The notes: a model not told the origin generated them from the sequence alone. DNA of 64,000 nucleotides from Luteimonas wenzhouensis (GCF_007859305.1 NZ_VOHE01000003.1:124001-188000); one strand, 5' to 3'. Positions 7,914 through 17,110 are shown, counted from the stretch's first letter. Numbers and translations: made by a program.

Positions 7914-9971
7914 ATGAAAGCCAAGGCGTTGTGCATCTGCGTGGCGATGGCCCTGTCGTCGATGACGTCGGCATCGCCCACGCCCGGATCCGGAGCGCCG
8001 GCCATGCCGGACACGGTCGACCTGGATGCGGTGGTGGTCACCGCCGCGGCGCCGGTGGCGACCTTGACCTGGGTGACCGACCCGCGCCTGCCGCGGCAGC
8101 CGGTGCCGGCCAGCGACGGCGCCGACTACCTCAAGACCGTGCCCGGCTTCGCGGCGCTGCGCAGCGGCGGCACCAACGGCGACCCGGTGTTGCGCGGGCA
8201 GTTCGGCTCGCGCCTGAACCTGCTCGCCGGCGACGGCGCGCTGATGGGTGCGTGCCCCTCGCGCATGGACAACGCGATGTCCTACGTCGCGCCGGAAACC
8301 TACGACCTGCTGACCATCGTCAAGGGACCGCAGACGGTGCTGTGGGGCGGGGGCGCGTCGGCGGGCACGGTCCGCTTCGAGCGCGCGGTGCCGTACTTCG
8401 ACGCGCCCGGCGTGCGCCTGGACGGCAGCGCCACCGTCGCCAGCCACGGCCGCAACGACCAGGTGCTCGACGCGGCCGCGGGCAATCCCACGGTGTACGC
8501 GCGGCTCACCGCCAACCGCTCCGGATCGGGCGATTACGCCGACGGCGCGGGCCGGCGCGTGCCCTCGGCCTGGGACAAGTGGAACGCGGACGCCGCGTTC
8601 GGATGGACCCCGGATCCGGACACCGTGCTCGAGGCCAGCGTCGGCACCGGCGATGGCCAGGCGCGCTACGCCGGCCGCGGCATGGACGGCACCCGGTTCG
8701 ACCGCGACAGCCTCGGCCTGCGCTTCGAGAAGAAGGGCATGGAGGGGCGCCTGCGCGCGATCGCGGCCAACCTCTACGCCAACGACGTCGACCACGTGAT
8801 GGACAACTACACCCTGCGCGACCCCGATCCGCAGGGCGCGATGCCGACGGCGATGGCGAGCAACGTCGCCCATCGCACCCGCGGCGGCCGCGCCGCGCTC
8901 GACTTCGGCGGCGAACGCTGGGAGCTGGCCGCAGGCATCGACACACGCACCAGCCGGCACGCGCGGCGCGCCGCGATGGGCCGCGACCAGTACCTGGCGC
9001 AGCCGTGGACAGTGGACGCGCGCTTCCGCCAGGCGGGCGCCTTCGCCGAGCTGCACTGGCACCTGCGGCCCCGCCAGCACCTGGTCGCCGGCGCACGCGT
9101 GGACCGCGCTGAGGTCGAGGACCGCCGCGCCAGCACCGGCGGGATGATGCCCATGCCCAATCCGACCCTGGGCCAGGCGCGCGCGGAGACCCTGCCCTCG
9201 GCCTTCGTCCGCTACGAACGGGACGTCGAAGGCAGGCCGCTGCGGTGGTATGCCGGCCTCGGCCACACCGCCCGCATGCCCGACTACTGGGAACTGTTCT
9301 CGCCCGACCGCGGCCCCGACGGCGCGGCCAACGCCTTCGCCGGTGTGCAGCCCGAGCGCACCACCCAGCTCGACGTCGGCCTGCGCTACGCCGGCAAGCG
9401 GGTCGAGGCCTGGGTATCGGCCTATGCCGGGCGGATGGCCGACTACATCGTGTTCGACTACCTCGACGCGATGGGCCGCACCACCACGCGTGCGCGCAAC
9501 GTCGATGCCGACATCCGTGGCGCGGAGGCCGGCGTGGAGTGGCAGGCGGCCGGGCACTGGACGCTCGGCGGAACCCTCGCCCACGCCTGGGGCGAACTGG
9601 CCGGCGGCGAGGCGATGCCGCAGATGCCGCCGCTGGAGGCGCGGCTGAGCGCGGCCTGGGACGACGGGACGTGGTCGGCCGGTGCGCTGCTGCGCGTGGT
9701 GGCGGCGCAGGACCGCGTCAGTCCCGCGCTGGGCAACGTGGTCGGCCGCGACCTCGGCCGCAGCAGCGGGTTCGCCGTGTTCTCGGTCAACGGCGCCTAC
9801 CGGATCAACGACCGGATGCGCCTGGCGGCCGGCATCGACAACCTGTTCGACCGCGACTACGCCGAACACCTCAACCTCGCCGGCAACAGCGCCTTCGGCT
9901 ATCCGGCCGACCCGGTGCGCATCCACGAGCCCGGGCGCACGGCGTGGGTGAAGCTCGACGTGGAGTTCTGA
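7914..9971 (+). CDS. TonB-dependent copper receptor (OprC/NosA family)
   Basis: 685 residues. ATG 7914 is chosen because a GGAGG motif at 7902-7906 has proper spacing; ATG 7896 is an alternative. A signal peptide (MKAKALCICVAMALSSMTSA) is followed by the plug domain, whose segment MGACPSRMD resembles the conserved (C)PxRMD motif of copper receptors, and then a 22-strand-type beta barrel. The protein ends in ...VKLDVEF with the terminal Phe typical of outer-membrane proteins. Family knowledge: OprC/NosA imports copper and in denitrifiers supplies nitrous-oxide reductase. It is divergent from the HMA-like gene and next to FNR-like boxes, consistent with low-oxygen copper demand. Confidence 0.88.
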   Translation: MKAKALCICVAMALSSMTSASPTPGSGAPAMPDTVDLDAVVVTAAAPVATLTWVTDPRLPRQPVPASDGADYLKTVPGFAALRSGGTNGDPVLRGQFGSRLNLLAGDGALMGACPSRMDNAMSYVAPETYDLLTIVKGPQTVLWGGGASAGTVRFERAVPYFDAPGVRLDGSATVASHGRNDQVLDAAAGNPTVYARLTANRSGSGDYADGAGRRVPSAWDKWNADAAFGWTPDPDTVLEASVGTGDGQARYAGRGMDGTRFDRDSLGLRFEKKGMEGRLRAIAANLYANDVDHVMDNYTLRDPDPQGAMPTAMASNVAHRTRGGRAALDFGGERWELAAGIDTRTSRHARRAAMGRDQYLAQPWTVDARFRQAGAFAELHWHLRPRQHLVAGARVDRAEVEDRRASTGGMMPMPNPTLGQARAETLPSAFVRYERDVEGRPLRWYAGLGHTARMPDYWELFSPDRGPDGAANAFAGVQPERTTQLDVGLRYAGKRVEAWVSAYAGRMADYIVFDYLDAMGRTTTRARNVDADIRGAEAGVEWQAAGHWTLGGTLAHAWGELAGGEAMPQMPPLEARLSAAWDDGTWSAGALLRVVAAQDRVSPALGNVVGRDLGRSSGFAVFSVNGAYRINDRMRLAAGIDNLFDRDYAEHLNLAGNSAFGYPADPVRIHEPGRTAWVKLDVEF

Positions 9972-9974
9972 GCC

Positions 9975-11558
9975 TCAGCCGGAGGTCGTGGCCTTGAGGA
10001 TCTCGCGCAGCCGGCGCTTGTCGAGCTTGTTGGCGCCGGTGCGCGGCAGTTCGTCGAGCACCTGGATGCCCACCGGGCGCTTGTACTTGACCAGGGTCTC
10101 CTGGCACCACGCCAGCAGCGCATCGACGTCGACGCTGCCGCCGCGGCGCGCGACCACGAACGCGTACGGGTTCTCGCCCAGGTACGGGTCGGGAATGCCG
10201 ACCACCGCGACGTCGGCGACGTCCGGGTACTGGCGGATGTGGTCCTCGACCTGGCGCGGATACACGTTGTAGCCGCCGACCAGGATCATCTCCTTCATCC
10301 GGTCGACCAGGTACAGGTAGCCGTCCGCGTCGAGGTAGCCGACGTCGCCGCTGTGCAGCCAGCCGTCGGCGTCGAGGCCGGTCTCGGCCGGGTTCTCCTG
10401 CAGGCGGTATCCGCGCATGACCTGCGGGCCGCGCACGCACACTTCGCCGGGCTCGCCCACCGGCACCGGGCGCGACGGGTCGGCCACGTCCACGAGCCTG
10501 AGTTCGATGCCCGGTGCCGGATGTCCCACCGACGAGGGGCGCTGCGGACGCGAGCGCCAGTTGTAGACCAGCGGCGCGCCTTCCGACATGCCCCAACCCT
10601 CGAGCAGCGGCGTGCCGACCTTCTGCATCCAGGCCTCGCGCAGCGGCTGCGGGCAGGGCGAACCGCCGGTCAGCGCCAGGGTCAGGTGGCCCAGGTCGGT
10701 GGAGGCGAACTCGGGCGAGGCCAGCAGGCCGGCGTAGATCGGCGCCGGGCCGCCGGCGAACACGGTCGCGCGCTGGCGCTGCAGCTGCTGCAGTACCTGC
10801 TCGGGCTGGTAGCGCGGCAGCAGGATCAGGGTGGAGGCCAGGTACAGCGGCGCCAGCATCGAAAAGCCCAGGCCCCAGATGTGGAACAGCGGCGCGACGT
10901 CGAGGATGCGCTCGACGTCGTAGCGCAGCTCCCACCCGGTGCAGTGCGCGCGCACCGAGAACACCATGCCGGCATGGCTGTGCTCGACCGCCTTGGACAG
11001 GCCGGTGGTGCCGCCGGTGAAGATCAGCAGCGCGGGTTCGTCGGGCGAGAGGTCCGGGCATACCGAGAGGATCGCCCCGGCGGCGTCGCCGCCGTCGTCC
11101 TCGAACGGCGCGGTCGCGTCGAGTTCCAGCAGCGCCGTGCCGCCCGTGTCCTCGGCCAGCGCGCGCGCCGCGGCGGCGCTGTCGCGGTTGTGGACGATGA
11201 GGTCGGGCGCCTGGGCCCTGAACAGCGTCGCCAGTTCGCTGCGGCCGTAGAACGGGTTCAACGGCGCGTAGCGCACGCCGGCCGCGAACGCGGCGAATGC
11301 GGTGACCACGCACTCGGGGCTGTTGGCCAGCGCCGCGGCCACGATGCCGCCGCGCGGCACGCGCTGCTTGAGTTCGCGCGCGAGCGCCGCCACGCGCAGG
11401 CCGAGTTCGCGGTAGCTTGTCTCCCGTCCGCCGAACACCAGCGCCGTGCGGTCGGGCGCGCGCGCGACCGAGTGCGCGAGCAGGTGGGCCAGCGTGGCGG
11501 GGGCGTGCAGGTGCGGCGCGACCTGGGCGGTCTGGCATCCGCGGGCGGGTGCTTGCAT
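9975..11558 (-). CDS. fcs: AMP-forming acyl-CoA ligase, probable hydroxycinnamate (feruloyl/p-coumaroyl)-CoA ligase
   Basis: 527 residues from an ATG at 11558 preceded by AGAGGA. Adenylate-forming motifs are visible: LLIFTGGTTGLSKAVEHSH (P-loop), GWGMSEGAP, the hinge segment WLHSGDVGYLDADGYLYLVDR, and the C-terminal RTGANKLDKRRLRE with the catalytic lysine. The enzyme class activates carboxylates as acyl-AMP then acyl-CoA. The substrate is inferred from context: it is divergent from the MarR gene, and the hydroxycinnamoyl-CoA hydratase-lyase and vanillin dehydrogenase follow. It is shorter than the Pseudomonas Fcs I recall (over 600 residues) and looks like a separate lineage of 4-coumarate/long-chain acyl-CoA ligases, so the symbol is functional rather than orthologous. 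Confidence 0.75.
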   Translation of the reverse strand: MQAPARGCQTAQVAPHLHAPATLAHLLAHSVARAPDRTALVFGGRETSYRELGLRVAALARELKQRVPRGGIVAAALANSPECVVTAFAAFAAGVRYAPLNPFYGRSELATLFRAQAPDLIVHNRDSAAAARALAEDTGGTALLELDATAPFEDDGGDAAGAILSVCPDLSPDEPALLIFTGGTTGLSKAVEHSHAGMVFSVRAHCTGWELRYDVERILDVAPLFHIWGLGFSMLAPLYLASTLILLPRYQPEQVLQQLQRQRATVFAGGPAPIYAGLLASPEFASTDLGHLTLALTGGSPCPQPLREAWMQKVGTPLLEGWGMSEGAPLVYNWRSRPQRPSSVGHPAPGIELRLVDVADPSRPVPVGEPGEVCVRGPQVMRGYRLQENPAETGLDADGWLHSGDVGYLDADGYLYLVDRMKEMILVGGYNVYPRQVEDHIRQYPDVADVAVVGIPDPYLGENPYAFVVARRGGSVDVDALLAWCQETLVKYKRPVGIQVLDELPRTGANKLDKRRLREILKATTSG

Positions 11559-11594
11559 GGGTCCTCTTCCCGGCCGGTCGGGACGTGGCAGATA

Positions 11595-11609
11595 GGTATG
11601 ATATATAAC
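11595..11609. promoter_or_regulatory. Aromatic-regulon operator, site A (marR/fcs)
   Basis: GGTAT-GATAT-ATAAC matches GTTAT-N5-ATAAC with one mismatch and continues with AA as in site B. It lies between divergent fcs (start 11558) and marR (start 11629) and overlaps a good -10 hexamer (TATGAT, 11597-11602) for marR, which suits autorepression. Confidence 0.6.
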
Positions 11610-11628
11610 AATTCCGGAGGTGTTGAAA

Positions 11629-12123
11629 GTGGCGGCACGCAAGAAGGTGGGCGCGGCCGGGGGGCAGGACGAGCCGGCGCTGGTCGACGTCGTCGATACC
11701 GGCCCGGTGCAGGAATACATCGGTTTCAGGCTGCGCATGGCGCAGGTGGCGGTGTTCCGCAACTTCGTCGAGGCATTCCGGCCCTACGACCTGCGTCCGG
11801 TCCACTATTCCGCGCTGAAGCTCATCGCCCTCAATCCGGGGCTGCGGCAACAGCGGCTCGGCGAGACGCTCGAGATCAAGCGGCCCAACCTGGTGCTGCT
11901 GGTGGCCGACATGAAGCAGCGCGGATGGATCGAGCGCCGGCGCAGCCGCCTGGACAAGCGCTCGTACGCGCTCCACCTCACCCCCGCAGGCAAGGCCCTG
12001 CTGGCCGAGGCCGACGCGGCGCACGAACAGCACGAAAAGCGCCTGCGGGCGCTGCTGGGCCGGGACGTGACCCGCTTCTGCCTGGCGCTCGACCGGATCC
12101 GCAGCGAACTGGCGCCGCGCTGA
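11629..12123 (+). CDS. MarR-family transcriptional regulator, probable hydroxycinnamate-pathway repressor
   Basis: 164 residues from GTG 11629, chosen because CCGGAGG (11614-11620) is 8 nt upstream; GTG 11620 and TTG 11623 overlap or crowd that site. A central winged helix is recognisable: LRQQRLGETLEIKRPNLVLL (recognition region) followed by the wing RRSRLDKRSYALHLTPAG, with dimer helices at both ends. Family knowledge: MarR proteins such as CouR, FerC and HcaR repress hydroxycinnamate genes and are released by the CoA thioester. It lies between fcs and ech, both of which have GTTAT-N5-ATAAC sites, so it is the best candidate to bind them and perhaps the three more distant copies. Confidence 0.9.
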   Translation: MAARKKVGAAGGQDEPALVDVVDTGPVQEYIGFRLRMAQVAVFRNFVEAFRPYDLRPVHYSALKLIALNPGLRQQRLGETLEIKRPNLVLLVADMKQRGWIERRRSRLDKRSYALHLTPAGKALLAEADAAHEQHEKRLRALLGRDVTRFCLALDRIRSELAPR

Positions 12124-12208
12124 GCCCCGGCGCGCCAGGGGGCTCCCGGCCCCCATGCCGCCCCCCGGCCGCCCGTCCCGCCCTGCCCCCTTCCATCCGC
12201 CCGCCCAT

Positions 12209-12227
12209 TTGTTATGCTGCATAACAA
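12209..12227. promoter_or_regulatory. Aromatic-regulon operator, site B (ech promoter), perfect 19-bp palindrome
   Basis: TTGTTATGCTGCATAACAA is a perfect 9-1-9 palindrome in an otherwise very GC-rich region, 53 nt upstream of the ech start. Its core GTTAT-GCTGC-ATAAC (12211-12225) defines the motif shared by the other four sites. TATGCT inside it could be a -10 element, as expected for a repressor site. Confidence 0.8.
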
Positions 12228-12279
12228 TGATCGGCCGGAGGTGTTCCGGGCCGGCACGCCACAGGTGCGAGGAGACACG

Positions 12280-13119
12280 ATGGCTGACTACCAGGGACGC
12301 TGGAGCTGCGTCGAAGTGGAAGTGGAGGACGGGATCGCGTGGGTGACGCTGAACCGTCCGGCCAAGCGCAACGCGATGAGCCCGACGCTCAACCGCGAGA
12401 TGCTGGAGGTCCTGGACGCGATCGAGGTGGATCGCGATGCGGACATCCTGGTGCTGACCGGCGCGGGCGAGTCGTGGTCGGCGGGCATGGACCTCAAGGA
12501 ATACTTCCGCGAGACCGACGGTCAGGAAGAGATCATGCAGGAGCGGGTGCGCCGCGAATGCTCCGAGTGGCAGTGGCGGCGGCTGCGCTTCTATACCAAG
12601 GCCACGATCGCGGCGGTCAACGGCTGGTGCTTCGGCGGCGCGTTCTCGCCGTTGGTGGCGTGCGACCTGGCGATCGCGGCCGACGAGGCGGTGTTCGGCC
12701 TGTCGGAGATCAACTGGGGCATCCCGCCGGGCAACCTGGTGAGCAAGGCGGTGGCGGACACGATGGGCCACCGCCAGGCGTTGTACTACATCATGACCGG
12801 CAAGACCTTCACCGGCCAGGAAGCGGCGGCGATGGGCCTGGTGAACGCGTCGGTGCCGCGCACGCGGCTGCGCGAGGAAGTGAAGGCGCTGGCCCAGGTG
12901 CTGCGCGAGAAGAACCAGGTGGTGCTGCGGTTCGCCAGGCACGGGTTCAAGCGCTGCCGCGAGTTGACCTGGGAGCAGAACGAGGACTACCTGTACGCGA
13001 AGGTGGACCAGTCCAACCACCGCGACCCGGAGCAGGGCCGCCAGCAGGGCCTGAGGCAGTTCCTGGACGAGAAGACGATCAAGCCCGGCCTGCAGACCTA
13101 CCGTCGCAACGTCGATTGA
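12280..13119 (+). CDS. ech: p-Hydroxycinnamoyl-CoA hydratase-lyase (feruloyl-CoA hydratase/aldolase)
   Basis: 279 residues, crotonase fold. It resembles the Pseudomonas enzyme throughout (NRPAKRNAMSPTLNREM, AGMDLKEYF, NGWCFGGAFSPL, LSEINWGIPPGNLVSKA). The three residues I recall as functional in that enzyme fall at the same numbers here: Tyr75, Ser123 and Glu143. It hydrates feruloyl-, caffeoyl- or p-coumaroyl-CoA and cleaves the product to vanillin (or the matching aldehyde) plus acetyl-CoA. ATG 12280 follows a GAGGAG site. It is the first gene of the ech-vdh-acyl-CoA dehydrogenase operon, behind the perfect palindrome at 12209-12227. Confidence 0.96.
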   Translation: MADYQGRWSCVEVEVEDGIAWVTLNRPAKRNAMSPTLNREMLEVLDAIEVDRDADILVLTGAGESWSAGMDLKEYFRETDGQEEIMQERVRRECSEWQWRRLRFYTKATIAAVNGWCFGGAFSPLVACDLAIAADEAVFGLSEINWGIPPGNLVSKAVADTMGHRQALYYIMTGKTFTGQEAAAMGLVNASVPRTRLREEVKALAQVLREKNQVVLRFARHGFKRCRELTWEQNEDYLYAKVDQSNHRDPEQGRQQGLRQFLDEKTIKPGLQTYRRNVD

Positions 13120-13152
13120 CCGGCCGCCACGGCGGCGAAGAGAGGAGGAACC

Positions 13153-14604
13153 ATGCATCACGTTGAACTTCTGATCGGTGGTGCGCGCCGCGCCGCCGCC
13201 AACGGCGCCACGTTCGACCGCCTCAACCCGGTCAATGGCGAAGTCGCCAGCCGCGCGCCTGCCTCGTCGGTGGCCGATGCCATCGCGGCGGTCGACGCCG
13301 CGGCCGCGGCGTTCCCGGCCTGGGCGGCGGTCTCGCCCGGCGAGCGCCGGGCCCGCCTGCTCAAGGCCGCGGACCTGATGGATGCGCGCGCCGGCGACTT
13401 CATCCGCATCGGCGTCGCCGAGACCGGCGGCACGGCCGGCTGGTACGGCTTCAACGTGATGCTGGCCGCCAACATGCTGCGCGAGGCGGCGGCGCTGACC
13501 ACCCAGATCAGCGGCGAGGTCATCCCGTCCAACGTGCCCGGCAGCCTCGCCATGGGCGTGCGCCAGCCGGCCGGCGTGGTGCTGGGCATCGCGCCGTGGA
13601 ACGCGCCGGTCATCCTCGGCACCCGCGCGCTGGCCACGCCGCTGGCCTGCGGCAACACCGTGGTGCTCAAGGCGTCCGAAGCGTGCCCGGGCGTGCATGC
13701 GCTGATCGGCGAGGTGCTGGTCGAGGCGGGGCTGGGCGAGGGCATCGTCAACGTGGTCACCAACGCCCCGGCCGATGCGCCGGAGATCGTGGCCGCGCTG
13801 ATCCGCGACCCGCGCGTGCGCCGGGTCAACTTCACCGGCTCGACCCGCGTGGGCCGCATCGTCGCCAGGCTGGCCGCCGAGTCGCTCAAGCCGGCGCTGC
13901 TCGAGCTCGGCGGCAAGGCGCCGTTGCTGGTGCTCGACGACGCCGACCTCGAGGCCGCGCGCGACGGCGCGGTGTTCGGCGCGTTCATGAACCAGGGCCA
14001 GATCTGCATGTCGACCGAGCGCCTGGTGGTCGACAGCCGGGTCGCCGACGAGTTCGTGGCGATGGTCGCGGCCAAGGCCGCCACGCTCAAGGCCGGCGAC
14101 CCGGCCGCGAACGACACTCCGCTCGGCGCGCTGTTCTCGCCCGAGGCGGCCGCGCACTGCCGCGAGCTGATCGACGACGCCGTGTCCAAGGGCGCGCGCA
14201 TCGCCTGCGGCGGCCAGATCGACGGCACGATCATGCAGCCGACGGTGATCGACGGGGTCACCAGGCAGATGCGCCTGTATTCCGAGGAGTCGTTCGGCAA
14301 CCTGGTCTCGGTGATCCGGGTCGACGGCGAGGACCAGGCGGTCGAAGTGGCCAATGACACCGAGTACGGCCTGTCGGCGGCGGTGTTCAGCCGCGACGTC
14401 TCGCGCGCCTGGCGCGTGGCCGCGCGGATCCAGTCGGGCATCTGCCACATCAACGGCCCGACCGTGCACGACGAGGCGCAGATGCCGTTCGGCGGGGTGA
14501 AGGACAGCGGCTACGGCCGCTTCGGCGGCAAGGCGGGCATCGCCGAGTTCACCGAGCTGCGCTGGATCACGATCCAGAACGAGCCGCGCCACTACCCGTT
14601 CTGA
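13153..14604 (+). CDS. vdh: Vanillin dehydrogenase (NAD(P)-dependent aromatic aldehyde dehydrogenase)
   Basis: 483 residues, aldehyde dehydrogenase superfamily. Visible features: cofactor-binding IAPWNAPVILGTRALATPLA, NFTGSTRVGR, general-base Glu251 in LLELGGKAP, catalytic Cys285 in NQGQICMSTER, and C-terminal FGGVKDSGYGRFGG. It oxidises vanillin, 4-hydroxybenzaldehyde or protocatechualdehyde released by the upstream hydratase-lyase to the acids used by VanAB and PobA. An AGAGGAGG site precedes the ATG, 33 nt after ech. The substrate assignment rests on operon context plus similarity to Pseudomonas Vdh-type enzymes. Confidence 0.92.
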   Translation: MHHVELLIGGARRAAANGATFDRLNPVNGEVASRAPASSVADAIAAVDAAAAAFPAWAAVSPGERRARLLKAADLMDARAGDFIRIGVAETGGTAGWYGFNVMLAANMLREAAALTTQISGEVIPSNVPGSLAMGVRQPAGVVLGIAPWNAPVILGTRALATPLACGNTVVLKASEACPGVHALIGEVLVEAGLGEGIVNVVTNAPADAPEIVAALIRDPRVRRVNFTGSTRVGRIVARLAAESLKPALLELGGKAPLLVLDDADLEAARDGAVFGAFMNQGQICMSTERLVVDSRVADEFVAMVAAKAATLKAGDPAANDTPLGALFSPEAAAHCRELIDDAVSKGARIACGGQIDGTIMQPTVIDGVTRQMRLYSEESFGNLVSVIRVDGEDQAVEVANDTEYGLSAAVFSRDVSRAWRVAARIQSGICHINGPTVHDEAQMPFGGVKDSGYGRFGGKAGIAEFTELRWITIQNEPRHYPF

Positions 14605-14612
14605 CCGGCGGA

Positions 14613-16343
14613 ATGAGCCTGCCGTGGCAGCCGCCGCTGGATGACATCGCCTTCCTCCTCGGCCCGTGGCTGCGGGCCCGGGACGACTGGAAGCGCATCC
14701 CGCGGTTCGCCGCCCTGGACCTGGACACGGCCGAAGCGGTGCTGGCCGAGGCCGGCCGCTTCTGCGCCGAGGTGCTGGCACCGCTCAACGCGGTCGGCGA
14801 CCTGCAGGGCTGCCGGCTGGTCGACGGGTGCGTCCGTACACCCGACGGATTCGCCCAGGCCTACCGGCGCTACGTCGCGGATGGCTGGCCGGCCCTGGCC
14901 CGCGATCCCGAATGGGGTGGCCAGGGCCTGCCCGCGTTGCTGGAACTGGCATTCACCGAGATGCAGGTGGGCGCCAACCATGCGTGGACGATGTACCCGG
15001 GCCTGCTCGCCGGCGCGGTCGCCTGCCTGCAGGCGCACGCGTCGCCGGACGTCCAGGCCCGCTTCCTGCCGCCGCTGGTCGGCGGCGAATGGCTGGCCAC
15101 GATGTGCCTGACCGAGCCGCAGGCCGGCAGCGACCTGTCGCTGCTGCGCACCCGCGCGGTTCCGGCCGCCGACGGCAGCGTGCGCATCACCGGGGCCAAG
15201 GTGTTCATCTCCGGCGGCGGCCAGGACCTGACCCCGAACATCGTCCACCTGGTGCTGGCGCGGCTGCCCGATGCGCCGCCGGGCACGCGCGGGATCTCGC
15301 TGTTCGTGGTGCCGGACATGCTCGAGGACGGCAGCCGCAACGGCGTGTTCGTCGACGGCCTCGAGCACAAGATGGGCCTGCACGGCAGCGCCACCACCGC
15401 GCTGCGCTTCGAGGGCGCGGTGGGCTGGCGGGTGGGCGAGGCGCATCGCGGGCTGCCGGCGATGTTCGTGATGATGAACGCCGCGCGCCTGCACGCCGCG
15501 ATGCAGGGCGTGGCGCACGCGGCGCGCGCGAGCGAGCTGGCCCATGCCTACGCCCACCAGCGCCGGCAGATGCGCGCCGAGCCGCGCATGGAGCCGGAAC
15601 AGCCCGCCGACCCGATCGCCGCGCATCCGCCGATCCGCCACCTGCTGCGCTGCCTGCGCGGCTGGTCGGAACAGATGCGCGCCGCCGGCTACTGGCTGGG
15701 CCACCTGATCGACCTGCATGAGCACGCGCCGGATGCGGACGAGCGCCGGCGTGCGGGGATGCTGGTCGAACTGCTGACGCCAGTGGCCAAGGCGCACTTC
15801 ACCGAATGCGGGCACCTGCTCGCCAATCGCGCGCTGCAGGCCTTCGGCGGCTACGGATACGTGCGCGAATACGGCATCGAACAGGTGGTGCGCGACAGCC
15901 GCATCGCGATGATCTACGAGGGCAGCAACGAGATCCAGGCGCTCGACCTGCTGCAGCGCAAGCTGCTGGCCGACGACGGCGCGCGCCTGACGGTGTTCGC
16001 CGACGAATGCGAACGCGTCGCCGCCAAGGCGGAGGGCGCGGGGCTGGCGGCAGCGGCCGGCGTGTTGCGGCGGCTGTGCCGCAGGCTCTCGGCCGCGTTC
16101 GAGCGCGTGCGCGCGGCCGCCGCCAGCGACGCGTCGGCGCCGGCGCGGGTGGCCGACACCTTCCTGCGCGCCACCGGACAGCTGCTGCTGGCCTGCGCCT
16201 GCGTGCGCACGGCCGCGGTGGCGTCCGGCGATACCGGCGCCGGCGCCGACGCGTGCGAGCGCGCCGAACGCGCGCTATGGATGCTCGGGGAACTGCGCCT
16301 GGAGTTCAACGCGCAGCTGGCGCGGCTGCGCGCCACGTCCTGA
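14613..16343 (+). CDS. Acyl-CoA dehydrogenase, long (~600-residue) subfamily, probable phenylpropanoid side-chain enzyme
   Basis: 576 residues, 8 nt downstream of vdh. It has the acyl-CoA dehydrogenase core (MCLTEPQAGSDLSLLRT, ITGAKVFISGGGQDL, HKMGLHGSATTALRF, ALQAFGGYGYVREYGIEQVVRDSRIAMIYEGSNEIQALDLL) plus an extra C-terminal helical domain as in DmdC-like enzymes. The catalytic base is expected in the IYEGSNEIQ segment. In the P. putida ferulate cluster an acyl-CoA dehydrogenase also accompanies ech, vdh and fcs. A likely job is dehydrogenating dihydroferuloyl- or phenylpropanoyl-CoA to the cinnamoyl-CoA that Ech uses. Fatty acyl-CoA is the alternative. It ends 8 nt from the convergent tetR gene. 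Confidence 0.85.
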   Translation: MSLPWQPPLDDIAFLLGPWLRARDDWKRIPRFAALDLDTAEAVLAEAGRFCAEVLAPLNAVGDLQGCRLVDGCVRTPDGFAQAYRRYVADGWPALARDPEWGGQGLPALLELAFTEMQVGANHAWTMYPGLLAGAVACLQAHASPDVQARFLPPLVGGEWLATMCLTEPQAGSDLSLLRTRAVPAADGSVRITGAKVFISGGGQDLTPNIVHLVLARLPDAPPGTRGISLFVVPDMLEDGSRNGVFVDGLEHKMGLHGSATTALRFEGAVGWRVGEAHRGLPAMFVMMNAARLHAAMQGVAHAARASELAHAYAHQRRQMRAEPRMEPEQPADPIAAHPPIRHLLRCLRGWSEQMRAAGYWLGHLIDLHEHAPDADERRRAGMLVELLTPVAKAHFTECGHLLANRALQAFGGYGYVREYGIEQVVRDSRIAMIYEGSNEIQALDLLQRKLLADDGARLTVFADECERVAAKAEGAGLAAAAGVLRRLCRRLSAAFERVRAAAASDASAPARVADTFLRATGQLLLACACVRTAAVASGDTGAGADACERAERALWMLGELRLEFNAQLARLRATS

Positions 16344-16351
16344 CCCGCGGA

Positions 16352-17029
16352 TCAGGCGTCCGGGAACACCGCGGCGCCGTTTGCGAAGATGCGCGCGACC
16401 GCGGTCGCGGCCAGCGAACGTGCCTGCGCGGGCGGCACGCCGAGCGCCCGCAGCATCGACTGCGCCATGCTCCGGGCGATTTCGGCCGGTGGCGTGGCCA
16501 ACCGCTCCTCGAGCACGTGGCGCACCGTGATCACGGTCAGGCCCATCACCACGAGCACCGCGCATTCCAGGTCGATGTCGCGGAAGCGGCCGGCCGAGAG
16601 GCCGCGTTCGAGCACCTCGGCCATGTTCCGGTTGATCGGCGCCTGGGCCATGGTGGAGCCGTCGTTGAGCTTGTAGAGCACGCGCGCGGCGTCGCGGAAG
16701 CGGGTCGCGAACCGGGCGAACACGCACAGCGCGAGGGCCGAGTGCAGCGCGGCGTCGTCCACGTCGGCGGTGACCGCGATGATGGCCTGTTCGACGCGGT
16801 TGCGGACTTCGGCCCCGATCTCGCGGGCGAAGGCTTCCTTGTCGCGGAAGTGGTTGTAGAAGCTGCCCTTGGCAACGTCGGCCAGGTTGACGATCTCGTC
16901 GATGCTCACCGCGTCCACGTCCCGCTGCGCGAACAGCGCCCGGCCGGCGCGCAGCAGCGCCTCGCGGGTGCGGTCCCGGCGCCGGTCGGGACGCCGTCTG
17001 GACGGGGCGGGACGGGACTCGTTGGGCAT
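16352..17029 (-). CDS. TetR-family transcriptional regulator
   Basis: 225 residues from an ATG at 17029 with GGAAGG upstream. The N-terminal helix-turn-helix is clear: RTREALLRAGRALFAQRDVDAVSIDEIVNLADVAKGSFYNHFRDKEAFAR. The C-terminal ligand domain is divergent. A palindrome TGACC-AGAT-GGTCA lies 68 nt upstream of its start, a likely autoregulatory site, and a nine-of-ten half-site match lies in the vanA promoter region (22584-22597). It may therefore respond to vanillate or a CoA thioester in the pathway; this is inference. It converges on the acyl-CoA dehydrogenase gene. Confidence 0.9.
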   Translation of the reverse strand: MPNESRPAPSRRRPDRRRDRTREALLRAGRALFAQRDVDAVSIDEIVNLADVAKGSFYNHFRDKEAFAREIGAEVRNRVEQAIIAVTADVDDAALHSALALCVFARFATRFRDAARVLYKLNDGSTMAQAPINRNMAEVLERGLSAGRFRDIDLECAVLVVMGLTVITVRHVLEERLATPPAEIARSMAQSMLRALGVPPAQARSLAATAVARIFANGAAVFPDA

Positions 17030-17096
17030 GCGGCCTTCCCTGCGGGCGACGGAGCGGTGGCCACGGACGCGGGGGCGTCCCGTGGTCCGGCCATTA

Positions 17097-17110
17097 TGAC
17101 CAGATGGTCA
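17097..17110. promoter_or_regulatory. Palindrome TGACC-AGAT-GGTCA upstream of tetR
   Basis: A perfect 5-4-5 inverted repeat in the 223-nt gap between araC and tetR, 68 nt upstream of the tetR start. Size and symmetry suit a TetR dimer. A related sequence lies at 22584-22597. The same gap holds an 8-bp inverted repeat (GGCATCCA at 17114-17121, TGGATGCC at 17146-17153) that could end araC transcription. Confidence 0.5.

Noticed and set aside
9975..11558. Calling the CoA ligase an orthologue of Pseudomonas Fcs
   Set aside because: It is markedly shorter and closer in motif style to general acyl-CoA/4-coumarate ligases; only the genomic context supports feruloyl-CoA synthesis.
12209..12227. Palindrome before ech as a terminator of marR
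   Set aside because: AT-rich, with a one-base loop centre and no T-tract; its core recurs at four other promoters, which fits an operator.
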